Shown here in pieces: positions 49,750 to 63,319 of a DNA stretch of 64,000 bases; position 1 is the stretch's first letter; each line of letters starts with the position of its first letter. The position numbers and the translations under genes are program-made. The notes under the pieces are model-generated. The model was not told the origin of the DNA and ran no database searches. It saw only the letters and a program-made list of their open reading frames with translations. This DNA comes from Apodemus sylvaticus (taxonomy: Eukaryota > Chordata > Mammalia > Rodentia > Muridae): assembly GCF_947179515.1 (NCBI RefSeq), contig NC_067477.1:143258465-143322464 (forward strand), given 5' to 3'.

Positions 49750-52010
49750 GCTACACACTTAGACATACACGCAACATGAAAGCTTTTCGACTTACAACGT
49801 GTTGTTTAGGAAAAACAAGATAATTTCGCACGATGCGGGATTTCCTTAAAACGTGATTTTCTGAAAAATTTTGACGAAAGAAAATTCTCCTTTTGGTTCT
49901 CTTTAGATGCTACATGTTAAGACGTACACGCCACAACAATTCTTTTCGAGATACAACGTGTAGTTTTGGAGATACAAGCTAATTTTGTACTATGCGTTAT
50001 TTCTTCCCGTAAAGAGTTTCCAATACGTACGTATATGTCTTTACTCTGCAAAACTGTATTTCCTTATGAAGTGGTATTCTTACATATCCTTTCGAGAGAA
50101 AACTGTCCTGTGCCTTCTCTTTTGAGGCTACACACTTAGACATACACGCAACATGAAAGCTTTTCGACTTACAACGTGTTGTTTAGGAAAAACAAGATAA
50201 TTTCGCACGATGCGGGATTTCCTTAAAACGTGATTTTCTGAAAAATTTTGACGAAAGAAAATTCTCCTTTTGGTTCTCTTTAGATGCTACATGTTAAGAC
50301 GTACACGCCACAACAATTCTTTTCGAGATACAACTGTGGTTTTGGAGATACAAGCTAATTTTGTACTATGCGTTATTTCTTCTTGTAAAGAGTTTCCAAT
50401 GCGTACATATATGTCTTTACTCTGCAAAACTGTATTTCCTTATGAAGTGGTATTCTTACATATCCTTTCGAGAGAAAACTGTCCTGTGCCTTCTCTTTTG
50501 AGGCTACACACTTAGACATACACGCAACATGAAAGCTTTTCGACTTACAACGTGTTGTTTAGAAAAAACAAGATAATTTCGCACGATGCGGGATTTCCTT
50601 AAAACGTGATTTTCTGAAAAATTTTGACGAAAGAAAATTCTCCTTTTGGTTCTCTTTAGATGCTACATGTTAAGACGTACACGCCACAACAATTCTTTTC
50701 GAGATACAACGTATGGTTTTGGAGATACAAGCTAATTTTGTACTATGCGTTATTTCTTCTCGTAAAGAGTTTCCAATGCGTACGTATATGTCTTTACTCT
50801 GCAAAACTGTATTTCTTTATGAAGTGGTATTCTTACATATCCTTTCGAGAGAAAACTGTCCTGTGCCTTCTCTTTTGAGGCTACACACATAGACATACAC
50901 GCAACATGAAAGCTTTTCGACTTACAACATGTTGTTTAGGAAAAACAAGATAATTTCGCACGATGCGGGATTTCCTTAAAACGTGATTTTCTGAAAAATT
51001 TTGACGAAAGAAAATTCTCCTTTTGGTTCTCTTTAGATGCTACATGTTAAGACGTACACGCCACAACAATTCTTTTCGAGATACAACGTGTAGTTTTGGA
51101 GATACAAGCTAATTTTGTACTATGCGTTATTTCTTCTCGTAAAGAGTTTCCAATGCGTACGTATATGTCTTTACTCTGCAAAGCTGTATTTCCTTATGAA
51201 GTGGTATTCTTACATATCCTTTCGAGAGAAAACTGTCCTGTGCCTTCTCTTTTGAGGCTACACACTTAGACATACACGCAACATGAAAGCTTTTCGACTT
51301 ACAACGTGTTGTTTAGGAAAAACAAGATAATTTCGCACGATGCAGGATTTCCTTAAAACGTGATTTTCTGAAAAATTTTGACGAAAGAAAATTCTCCTTT
51401 TGGTTCTCTTTAGATGCTACATGTTAAGACGTACACGCCACAACAATTCTTTTTGAGATACAACGTGTAGTTTTGGAGATACAAGCTAATTTTGTACTAT
51501 GCGTTATTTCTTCTCGTAAAGAGTTTCCAGTGCGTACGTATATGTCTTTACTCTGCAAAACTGTATTTCCTTATGAAGTGGTATTCTTACATATCCTTTC
51601 GAGAGAAAACTGTCCTGTGCCTTCTCTTTTGAGGCTACACACATAGACATACACGCAACATGAAAGCTTTTCGACTTACAACGTGTTGTTTAGGAAAAAC
51701 AAGATAATTTCGCACGATGCGGGATTTCCTTAAAACGTGATTTTCTGAAAAATTTTGACGAAAGAAAATTCTCCTTTTGGTTCTCTTTAGATGCCACATG
51801 TTAAGACGTACACGCCACAACAATTCTTTTCGAGATACAACGTGTAGTTTTGGAGATACAAGCTAATTTTGTACTATGCGTTATTTCTTCTCGTAAAGAG
51901 TATCCAATGCGTACGTATATGTCTTTACTCTGCAAAACTGTATTTCCTTATGAAGTGGTATTCTTACATATCCTTTCGAGAGAAAACTGTCCTGTGCCTT
52001 CTCTTTTGAG
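49750..52010 (+). repeat. 6-monomer higher-order repeat, copy 2 (2261 bp)
   Basis: Monomers 133-138 copy monomers 127-132 in order and length, including the 1-bp loss at caactgtgg and the box-breaking gatgcagg. Private changes seen: caatacgtacg (133), gtacatatatg (134), aaagctgta (136). Monomer 139 (52011) resumes the gttagacg type seen in monomers 123 and 126. Confidence 0.9.
51331..51347 (+). other. Broken box, monomer 137 (CGGG to CAGG)
   Basis: The change is the same as in monomer 131, in the second 6-monomer HOR copy. Confidence 0.8.
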
Positions 52011-54649
52011 GCTACACACTTAGACATACACGCAACATGAAAGCTTTTCGACTTACAACGTGTTGTTTAGGAAAAACAAGATAATTTCGCACGATGCGGG
52101 ATTTCCTTAAAACGTGATTTTCTGAAAAAATATTGACGAAAGAAAATTCTCCTTTTGGTTCTCTTTAGATGCTACATGTTAGACGTACACGCCACAACAA
52201 TTCTTTTCGAGATACAACGTGTGGTTTTGGAGATACAAGCTAATTTTGTACTATGCGTTATTTCTTCTTGTAAAGAGTTTCCAATGCGTACGTATATGTC
52301 TTTACTCTGCAAAACTGTATTTCCTTATGAAGTGGTATTCTTACATATCCTTTTGAGAGAAAACTGTCCTGTGCCTTCTCTTTTGAGGCTACGCACTTAG
52401 ACATACACGCAACATGAAAGCTTTTCGACTTACAACGTGTTGTTTAGGAAAAACAAGATAATTTCGCACGATGCGGGATTTCCTTAAAAAGTGATTTTCT
52501 GAAAAATTTTGACGAAAGAAAATTCTCCTTTTGGTTCTCTTTAGATGCTACATGTTAAGACGTACACGCCACAACAATTCTTTTCGAGATACAACGTGTA
52601 GTTTTGGAGATACAAGCTAATTTTGTACTATGCGTTATTTCTTCTCATAAAGAGTTTCCAATGCGTACGTATATGTCTTTACTCTGCAAAACTGTATTTC
52701 CTTATGAAGTGGTATTCTTACATATCCTTTCGAGAGAAAACTGTCCTGTGCCTTCTCTTTTGAGGCTACACACTTAGACATACACGCAACATGAAAGCTT
52801 TTCGACTTACAACGTGTTGTTTAGGAAAAACAAGATAATTTCGCACGATGCGGGATTTCCTTAAAACGTGATTTTCTGAAAAATTTTGACGAAAGAAAAT
52901 TCTCCTTTTGGTTCCCTTTAGATGCTACATGTTAAGACGTACACGCCACAACAATTCTTTTCGAGATACAACGTGTAGTTTTGGAGATACAAGCTAATTT
53001 TGTACTATGCGTTATTTGTTCTCGTAAAGAGTTTCCAATGCGTACGTATATGTCTTTACTCTGCAAAACTGTATTTCCTTATGAAGTGGTATTCTTACAT
53101 ATCCTTTCGAGAGAAAACTGTCCTGTGCCTTCTCTTTTGAGGCTACACACTTAGACATACACGCAACATGAAAGCTTTTCGACTTACAATGTGTTGTTTA
53201 GGAAAAACAAGATAATTTCGCACGATGCGGGATTTCCTAAAAACGTGATTTTCTGAAAAATTTTGACGAAAGAAAATTCTCCTTTTGGTTCTCTTTAGAT
53301 GCTACATGTTAAGACGTACACGCCACAACAATTCTTTTCGAGATACAACGTGTAGTTTTGGAGATACAAGCTAATTTTGTTCTATGCGTTATTTCTTCTC
53401 GTAAAGAGTTTCCAATGCGTACGTATATGTCTTTACTCTGCAAAACTGTATTTCCTTATGAAGTGGTATTCTTACATATCCTTTCGAGAGAAAACTGTCC
53501 TGTGCCTTCTCTTTTGAGGCTACACACTTAGACATACACGCAACATGAAAGCTTTTCGACTTACAACGTGTTGTTTAGGAAAAACAAGATAATTTCGCAC
53601 GATGCGGGATTTCCTTAAAACGTGATTTTCTGAAAAATTTTGACGAAAGAAAATTCTCCTTTTGGTTCTCTTTAGATGCTACATGTTAAGACGTACACGC
53701 CACAACAATTCTTTTCGAGATACAACGTGTAGTTTTGGAGATACAAGCTAATATTGTACTATGCCTTATTTCTTCTCGTAAAGAGTTTCCAATGCGTACG
53801 TATATGTCTTTACTCTGCAAAACTGTATTTCCTTATGAAGTGGTATTCTTACATATCCTTTCGAGAGAAAACTGTCCTGTGCCTTCTCTTTTGAGGCTAC
53901 ACACTTAGACATACACGCAACATGAAAGCTTTTCGACTTACAACGTGTTGTTTAGGAAAAACAAGATAATTTCGCACGATGCGGGATTTCCTTAAAACGT
54001 GATTTTCTGAAAAATTTTGACGAAAGAAAATGCTCCTTTTGGTTCTCTTTAGATGCTACATGTTAAGACGTACACGCCACAACAATTCTTTTCGAGATAC
54101 AACGTGTGGTTTTGGAGATACAAGCTAATTTTGTACTATGCGTTATTTCTTCTCGTAAAGAGTTTCCAATGCGTACGTATATGTCTTTACTCTGCAAAAC
54201 TGTATTTCCTTATGAAGTGGTATTCTTACATATCCTTTCGAGAGAAAACTGTCCTGTGCCTTCTCTTTTGAGGCTACACACATAGACATACACGCAACAT
54301 GAAAGCTTTTCGACTTACAACGTGTTGTTTAGGAAAAACAAGATAATTTCGCACGATGCGGGATTTCCTTAAAACGTGATTTTCTGAAAAATTTTGACGA
54401 AAGAAAATTCTCCTTTTGGTTCTCTTTAGATGCTACATGTTAAGACGTACACGCCACAACAATTCTTTTCGAGATACAACGTGTAGTTTTGGAGATACAA
54501 TCTAATTTTGTACTATGCGTTATTTCTTCTCGTAAAGAGTTTCCAATGCGTACGTATATGTCTTTACTCTGCAAAACTGTATTTCCTTATGAAGTGGTAT
54601 TCTTACATATCCTTTCGAGAGAAAACTGTCCTGTGCCTTCTCTTTTGAG

Positions 54650-55403
54650 GCTACACACTTAGACATACACGCAACATGAAAGCTTTTCGACTTACAACGT
54701 GTTGTTTAGGAAAAACAAGATAATTTCGCACGATGCGGGATTTCCTTAAAACGTGATTTTCTGAAAAATTTTGACGAAAGAAAATTCTCCTTTTGGTTCT
54801 CTTTAGATGCTACATGTTAAGACGTACACGCCACAACAATTCCTTTCGAGATACAACGTGTGGTTTTGGAGATACAAGCTAATTTTGTACTATACGTTAT
54901 TTCTCCTCGTAAAGAGTTTCCAATGCCTACGTATATGTCTTTACTCTGCAAAACTGTATTTCCTTATGAAGTGGTATTCTTACATATCCTTTCGAGAGAA
55001 AACTGTCCTGTGCCTTCTCTTTTGAGGCTACACACTTAGACATACACGCAACATGAAAGCTTTTCGACTTACAACGTGTTGTTTAGGAAAAACAAGATAA
55101 TTTCGCACGATACGGGATTTCCATAAAACGTGATTTTCTGAAAAATTTTGACGAAAGAAAATTCTCCTTTTGGTTCTCTTTAGATGCTACATGTTAAGAC
55201 GTACACGCCACAACAATTCTTTTCGAGATACAACGTGTAGTTTTGGAGATACAAGCTAATTTTGTACTATGCGTTATTTCTTCTCGTAAAGAGTTTCCAA
55301 TGCGTACGTATATGTCTTTACTCTGCAAAACTGTATTTCCTTATGAAGTGGTATTCTTACATATCCTTTCGAGAGAAAACTGTCCTGTGCCTTCTCTTTT
55401 GAG
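54650..55403 (+). repeat. Two-monomer haplotype, copy 1 of 4
   Basis: Monomers 146-147: caattcctttcg, gtgtggttt, tatacgtt and tctcctcg in the first, ttccataaaacg in the second. The pair recurs at 56157-56910, 58042-58795 and 61435-62188. Only this copy has gatacggg in its second monomer. Confidence 0.85.
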
Positions 55404-56156
55404 GCTACACACTTAGACATACACGCAACATGAAAGCTTTTCGACTTACAACGTGTTGTTTAGGAAAAACAAGATAATTTCGCACGATGCGGGATTTCCT
55501 TAAAACGTGATTTTCTGAAAAATTTTGACGAAAGAAAATTCTCCTTTTGGTTCTCTTTAGATGCCACATGTTAAGACGTACACGCCACAACAATTCTTTT
55601 CGAGATACAACGTGTAGTTTTGGAGATACAAGCTAATTTTGTACTATGCGTTATTTCTTCTCGTAAAGAGTATCCAATGCGTACGTATATGTCTTTACTC
55701 TGCAAAACTGTATTTCCTTATGAAGTGGTATTCTTACATATCCTTTCGAGAGAAAACTGTCCTGTGCCTTCTCTTTTGAGGCTACACACTTAGACATACA
55801 CGCAACATGAAAGCTTTTCGACTTACAACGTGTTGTTTAGGAAAAACAAGATAATTTCGCACGATGCGGGATTTCCTTAAAACGTGATTTTCTGAAAAAT
55901 TTTGACGAAAGAAAATTCTCCTTTTGGTTCTCTTTAGATGCTACATGTTAGACGTACACGCCACAACAATTCTTTTCGAGATACAACGTGTGGTTTTGGA
56001 GATACAAGCTAATTTTGTACTATGCGTTATTTGTTCTTGTAAAGAGTTTCCAATGCGTACGTAAATGTCTTTACTCTGCAAAACTGTATTTCCTTATGAA
56101 GTGGTATTCTTACATATCCTTTCGAGAGAAAACTGTCCTGTGCCTACTCTTTTGAG

Positions 56157-56910
56157 GCTACACACTTAGACATACACGCAACATGAAAGCTTTTCGACTT
56201 ACAACGTGTTGTTTAGGAAAAACAAGATAATTTCGCACGATGCGGGATTTCCTTAAAACGTGATTTTCTGAAAAATTTTGACGAAAGAAAATTCTCCTTT
56301 TGGTTCTCTTTAGATGCTACATGTTAAGACGTACACGCCACAACAATTCCTTTCGAGATACAACGTGTGGTTTTGGAGATACAAGCTAATTTTGTACTAT
56401 ACGTTATTTCTCCTCGTAAAGAGTTTCCAATGCCTACGTATATGTCTTTACTCTGCAAAACTGTATTTCCTTATGAAGTGGTATTCTTACATATCCTTTC
56501 GAGAGAAAACTGTCCTGTGCCTTCTCTTTTGAGGCTACACACTTAGACATACACGCAACATGAAAGCTTTTCGACTTACAACGTGTTGTTTAGGAAAAAC
56601 AAGATAATTTCGCACGATGCGGGATTTCCATAAAACGTGATTTTCTGAAAAATTTTGACGAAAGAAAATTCTCCTTTTGGTTCTCTTTAGATGCTACATG
56701 TTAAGACGTACACGCCACAACAATTCTTTTCGAGATACAACGTGTAGTTTTGGAGATACAAGCTAATTTTGTACTATGCGTTATTTCTTCTCGTAAAGAG
56801 TTTCCAATGCGTACGTATATGTCTTTACTCTGCAAAACTGTATTTCCTTATGAAGTGGTATTCTTACATATCCTTTCGAGAGAAAACTGTCCTGTGCCTT
56901 CTCTTTTGAG
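56157..56910 (+). repeat. Two-monomer haplotype, copy 2 of 4
   Basis: Monomers 150-151 carry the same variant set as monomers 146-147, including atgcctacg in the first, but with gatgcggg in the second. Confidence 0.85.
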
Positions 56911-58041
56911 GCTACACACTTAGACATACACGCAACATGAAAGCTTTTCGACTTACAACGTGTTGTTTAGGAAAAACAAGATAATTTCGCACGATGCGGG
57001 ATTTCCTTAAAACGTGATTTTCTGAAAAATTTTGACGAAAGAAAATTCTCCTTTTGGTTCTCTTTAGATGCTACATGTTAAGACGTACACGCCACAACAA
57101 TTCTTTTCGAGATACAACGTGTAGTTTTGGAGATACAAGCTAATTTTGTACTATGCGTTATTTCTTCTCTTAAAGAGTTTCCAATGCGTACGTATATGTC
57201 TTTACTCTGCAAAACTGTATTTCCTTATGAAGTGGTATTCTTACATATCCTTTCGAGAGAAAACTGTCCTGTGCCTTCTCTTTTGAGGCTACACACTTAG
57301 ACATACACGCAACATGAAAGCTTTTCGACTTACAACGTGTTGTTTAGGAAAAACAAGATAATTTCGCACGATGCGGGATTTCCTTAAAACGTGATTTTCT
57401 GAAAAATTTTGACGAAAGAAAATTCTCCTTTTGGTTCCCTTTAGATGCTACATGTTAAGACGTACACGCCACAACAATTCTTTTCGAGATACAACGTGTA
57501 GTTTTGGAGATACAAGCTAATTTTGTACTATGCGTTATTTCTTCTCGTAAAGAGTTTCCAATGCGTACGTAAATGTCTTTACTCTGCAAAACTGTATTTC
57601 CTTATGAAGTGGTATTCTTACATATCCTTTCGAGAGAAAACTGTCCTGTGCCTTCTCTTTTGAGGCTACACACTTAGACATACACGCAACATGAAAGCTT
57701 TTCGACTTACAACGTGTTGTTTAGGAAAAACAAGATAATTTCGCACGATGCGGGATTTCCTTAAAACGTGATTTTCTGAAAAATTTTGACGAAAGAAAAT
57801 TCTCCTTTTGGTTCTCTTTAGATGCTACATGTTAAGACGTACACGCCACAACAATTCTTTTCGAGATACAACGTGTAGTTTTGGAGATACAAGCTAATTT
57901 TGTACTATGCGTTATTTCTTCTCGTAAAGAGTTTCCAATGCGTACGTATATGTCTTTACTCTGCAAAACTGTATTTCCTTATGAAGTGGTATTCTTACAT
58001 ATCCTTTCGAGAGAAAACTGTCCTGTGCCTTCTCTTTTGAG

Positions 58042-58795
58042 GCTACACACTTAGACATACACGCAACATGAAAGCTTTTCGACTTACAACGTGTTGTTTA
58101 GGAAAAACAAGATAATTTCGCACGATGCGGGATTTCCTTAAAACGTGATTTTCTGAAAAATTTTGACGAAAGAAAATTCTCCTTTTGGTTCTCTTTAGAT
58201 GCTACATGTTAAGACGTACACGCCACAACAATTCCTTTCGAGATACAACGTGTGGTTTTGGAGATACAAGCTAATTTTGTACTATACGTTATTTCTCCTC
58301 GTAAAGAGTTTCCAATGCCTACGTATATGTCTTTACTCTGCAAAACTGTATTTCCTTATGAAGTGGTATTCTTACATATCCTTTCGAGAGAAAACTGTCC
58401 TGTGCCTTCTCTTTTGAGGCTACACACTTAGACATACACGCAACATGAAAGCTTTTCGACTTACAACGTGTTGTTTAGGAAAAACAAGATAATTTCGCAC
58501 GATGCGGGATTTCCATAAAACGTGATTTTCTGAAAAATTTTGACGAAAGAAAATTCTCCTTTTGGTTCTCTTTAGATGCTACATGTTAAGACGTACACGC
58601 CACAACAATTCTTTTCGAGATACAACGTGTAGTTTTGGAGATACAAGCTAATTTTGTACTATGCGTTATTTCTTCTCGTAAAGAGTTTCCAATGCGTACG
58701 TATATGTCTTTACTCTGCAAAACTGTATTTCCTTATGAAGTGGTATTCTTACATATCCTTTCGAGAGAAAACTGTCCTGTGCCTTCTCTTTTGAG
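58042..58795 (+). repeat. Two-monomer haplotype, copy 3 of 4
   Basis: Monomers 155-156 carry the same variant set, exactly five monomers (1885 bp) after copy 2. Confidence 0.85.
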
Positions 58796-60303
58796 GCTAC
58801 ACACTTAGACATACACGCAACATGAAAGCTTTTCGACTTACAACGTGTTGTTTAGGAAAAACAAGATAATTTCGCACGATGCGGGATTTCCTTAAAACGT
58901 GATTTTCTGAAAAATTTTGACGAAAGAAAATTCTCCTTTTGGTTCTCTTTAGATGCTACATGTTAAGACGTACACGCCACAACAATTCTTTTCGAGATAC
59001 AACGTGTAGTTTTGGAGATACAAGCTAATTTTGTACTATGCGTTATTTCTTCTCGTAAAGAGTTTCCAATGCGTACGTATATGTCTTTACTCTGCAAAAC
59101 TGTATTTCCTTATGAAGTGGTATTCTTACATATCCTTTCGAGAGAAAACTGTCCTGTGCCTTCTCTTTTGAGGCTACACACTTAGACATACACGCAACAT
59201 GAAAGCTTTTCGACTTACAACGTGTTGTTTAGGAAAAACAAGATAATTTCGCACGATGCGGGATTTCCATAAAACGTGATTTTCTGAAAAATTTTGACGA
59301 AAGAAAATTCTCCTTTTGATTCTCTTTAGATGCTACATGTTAAGACGTACACGCCACAACAATTCTTTTCGAGATACAATGTGTGGTTTTGGAGATACAA
59401 GCTAATTTTGTACTATGCGTTATTTCTTCTCGTAAAGAGTTTCCAATGCGTATGTATATGTCTTTACTCTGCAAAACTGTATTTCCTTATGAAGTGGTAT
59501 TCTTACATATCCTTTCGAGAGAAAACTGTCCTGTGCCTTCTCTTTTGAGGCTACACACTTAGACATACACGCAACATGAAAGCTTTTCGACTTACAACGT
59601 GTTGTTTAGGAAAAACAAGATAATTTCGCACGATGCGGGATTTCCTTAAAACGTGATTTTCTGAAAAATTTTGACGAAAGAAAATTCTCCTTTTGGTTCT
59701 CTTTAGATGCTACATGTTAAGACGTACACGCCACAACAATTCTTTTCGAGATACAACGTGTAGTTTTGGAGATACAAGCTAATTTTGTACTATGCGTTAT
59801 TTCTTCTCGTAAAGAGTTTCCAATGCGTACGTATATGTCTTTACTCTGCAAAACTGTATTTCCTTATGAAGTGGTATTCTTACATATCCTTTCGAGAGAA
59901 AACTGTCCTGTGCCTTCTCTTTTGAGGCTACACACTTAGACATACACGCAACATGAAAGCTTTTCGACTTACAACGTGTTGTTTAGGAAAAACAAGATAA
60001 TTTCGCACGATGCGGGATTTCCATAAAACGTGATTTTCTGAAAAATTTTGACGAAAGAAAATTCTCCTTTTGATTCTCTTTAGATGCTACATGTTAAGAC
60101 GTACACGCCACAACAATTCTTTTCGAGATACAATGTGTGGTTTTGGAGATACAAGCTAATTTTGTACTATGCGTTATTTCTTCTCGTAAAGAGTTTCCAA
60201 TGCGTATGTATATGTCTTTACTCTGCAAAACTGTATTTCCTTATGAAGTGGTATTCTTACATATCCTTTCGAGAGAAAACTGTCCTGTGCCTTCTCTTTT
60301 GAG
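58796..60303 (+). repeat. Tandem 754-bp dimer duplication
   Basis: Monomers 157-158 and 159-160 form two consecutive dimers. The second monomer of each (59173 and 59927) carries ttccataaaacg, ttttgattctc, caatgtgtgg and gcgtatgtat; the first is close to the consensus. This is the smallest clear HOR in the window. Confidence 0.9.
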
Positions 60304-60680
60304 GCTACACACTTAGACATACACGCAACATGAAAGCTTTTCGACTTACAACGTGTTGTTTAGGAAAAACAAGATAATTTCGCACGATGCGGGATTTCCT
60401 TAAAACGTGATTTTCTGAAAAATTTTGACGAAAGAAAATTCTCCTTTTGGTTCTCTTTAGATGCTACATGTTAAGACGTACACGCCACAACAATTCTTTT
60501 CGAGATACAACGTGTAGTTTTGGAGATACAAGCTAATTTTGTACTATGCGTTATTTCTTCTCGTAAAGAGTTTCCAATGCGTACGTATATGTCTTTACTC
60601 TGCAAAACTGTATTTCCTTATGAAGTGGTATTCTTACATATCCTTTCGAGAGAAAACTGTCCTGTGCCTTCTCTTTTGAG

Positions 60681-61434
60681 GCTACACACTTAGACATACA
60701 CGCAACATGAAAGCTTTTCGACTTACAACGTGTTGTTTAGGAAAAACAAGATAATTTCGCACGATGCGGGATTTCCTTAAAACGTGATTTTCTGAAAAAT
60801 TTTGACGAAAGAAAATTCTCCTTTTGGTTCCCTTTAGATGCTACATGTTAAGACGTACACGCCACAACAATTCTTTTCGAGATACAACGTGTAGTTTTGG
60901 AGATACAAGCTAATTTTGTACAATGCGTTATTTGTTCTCGTAAAGAGTTTCCAATGCGTACGTAAATGTCTTTACTCTGCAAAACTGTATTTCCTTATGA
61001 AGTGGTATTCTTACATATCCTTTCGAGAGAAAACTGTCCTGTGCCTACTCTTTTGAGGCTACACACTTAGACATACACGCAACATGAAAGCTTTTCGACT
61101 TACAACGTGTTGTTTTGGAAAAACAAGATAATTTCGCACGATGCGGGATTTCCTAAAAACGTGATTTTCTGAAAAATTTTGACGAAAGAAAATTCTCCTT
61201 TTGGTTCCCTTTAGATGCTACATGTTAAGACGTACACGCCACAACAATTCTTTTCGAGATACAACGTGTAGTTTTGGAGATACAAGCTAATTTTGTACTA
61301 TGCGTTATTTGTTCTTGTAAAGAGTTTCCAATGCGTACGTAAATGTCTTTACTCTGCAAAACTGTATTTCCTTATGAAGTGGTATTCTTACATATCCTTT
61401 CGAGAGAAAACTGTCCTGTGCCTACTCTTTTGAG
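60681..61434 (+). repeat. Right-zone pair repeated 2639 bp downstream
   Basis: Monomers 162-163 carry tacaatgcg, ttatttgttctcg, gtaaatg and gcctactc, then ttcctaaaaacg, ttgttcttg and gcctactc. The same pair recurs at 63320 onward, seven monomers away. Monomer 163 has a private tgttttgga in subunit A. Confidence 0.8.
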
Positions 61435-62188
61435 GCTACACACTTAGACATACACGCAACATGAAAGCTTTTCGACTTACAACGTGTTGTTTAGGAAAAA
61501 CAAGATAATTTCGCACGATGCGGGATTTCCTTAAAAAGTGATTTTCTGAAAAATTTTGACGAAAGAAAATTCTCCTTTTGGTTCTCTTTAGATGCTACAT
61601 GTTAAGACGTACACGCCACAACAATTCCTTTCGAGATACAACGTGTGGTTTTGGAGATACAAGCTAATTTTGTACTATACGTTATTTCTCCTCGTAAAGA
61701 GTTTCCAATGCGTACGTATATGTCTTTACTCTGCAAAACTGTATTTCCTTATGAAGTGGTATTCTTACATATCCTTTCGAGAGAAAACTGTCCTGTGCCT
61801 TCTCTTTTGAGGCTACACACTTAGACATACACGCAACATGAAAGCTTTTCGACTTACAACGTGTTGTTTAGGAAAAACAAGATAATTTCGCACGATGCGG
61901 GATTTCCATAAAACGTGATTTTCTGAAAAATTTTGACGAAAGAAAATTCTCCTTTTGGTTCTCTTTAGATGCTACATGTTAAGACATACACGCCACAACA
62001 ATTCTTTTCGAGATACAACGTGTAGTTTTGGAGATACAAGCTAATTTTGTACTATGCGTTATTTCTTCTCGTAAAGAGTTTCCAATGCGTACGTATATGT
62101 CTTTACTCTGCAAAACTGTATTTCCTTATGAAGTGGTATTCTTACATATCCTTTCGAGAGAAAACTGTCCTGTGCCTTCTCTTTTGAG
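61435..62188 (+). repeat. Two-monomer haplotype, copy 4 of 4
   Basis: Monomers 164-165 carry caattcctttcg, tatacgtt and tctcctcg followed by ttccataaaacg. This copy has the common atgcgtacg and not atgcctacg, plus ttaaaaagtg in the first monomer and aagacataca in the second, so it is the most diverged of the four. Confidence 0.8.
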
Positions 62189-63319
62189 GCTACACACTTA
62201 GACATACACGCAACATGAAAGCTTTTCGACTTACAACGTGTTGTTTAGGAAAAACAAGATAATTTCGCACGATGCGGGATTTCCTTAAAACGTGATTTTC
62301 TGAAAAATTTTGACGAAAGAAAATTCTCCTTTTGGTTCTCTTTAGATGCTACATGTTAAGACGTACACGCCACAACAATTCTTTTCGAGATACAACGTGT
62401 AGTTTTGGAGATACAAGCTAATTTTGTACTATGCGTTATTTCTTCTCTTAAAGAGTTTCCAATGCGTACGTATATGTCTTTACTCTGCAAAACTATATTT
62501 CCTTATGAAGTGGTATTCTTACATATCCTTTCGAGAGAAAACTGTCCTGTGCCTTCTCTTTTGAGGCTACACACTTAGACATACACGCAACATGAAAGCT
62601 TTTCGACTTACAACGTGTTGTTTAGGAAAAACAAGATAATTTCGCACGATGCGGGATTTCCTTAAAACGTGATTTTCTGAAAAATTTTGACGAAAGAAAA
62701 TTCTCCTTTTGGTTCCCTTTAGATGCTACATGTTAAGACGTACACGCCACAACAATTCTTTTCGAGATACAACGTGTAGTTTTGGAGATACAAGCTAATT
62801 TTGTACTATGCGTTATTTGTTCTCGTAAAGAGTTTCCAATGCGTACGTAAATGTCTTTACTCTGCAAAACTGTATTTCCTTATGAAGTGGTATTCTTACA
62901 TATCCTTTCGAGAGAAAACTGTCCTGTGCCTTCTCTTTTGAGGCTACACACTTAGACATACACGCAACATGAAAGCTTTTCGACTTACAACGTGTTGTTT
63001 AGGAAAAACAAGATAATTTCGCACGATGCGGGATTTCCTAAAAACGTGATTTTCTGAAAAATTTTGACGAAAGAAAATTCTCCTTTTGGTTCCCTTTAGA
63101 TGCTACATGTTAAGACGTACACGCCACAACAATTCTTTTCGAGATACAACGTGTAGTTTTGGAGATACAAGCTAATTTTGTACTATGCGTTATTTGTTCT
63201 TGTAAAGAGTTTCCAATGCGTACGTAAATGTCTTTACTCTGCAAAACTGTATTTCCTTATGAAGTGGTATTCTTACATATCCTTTCGAGAGAAAACTGTC
63301 CTGTGCCTACTCTTTTGAG

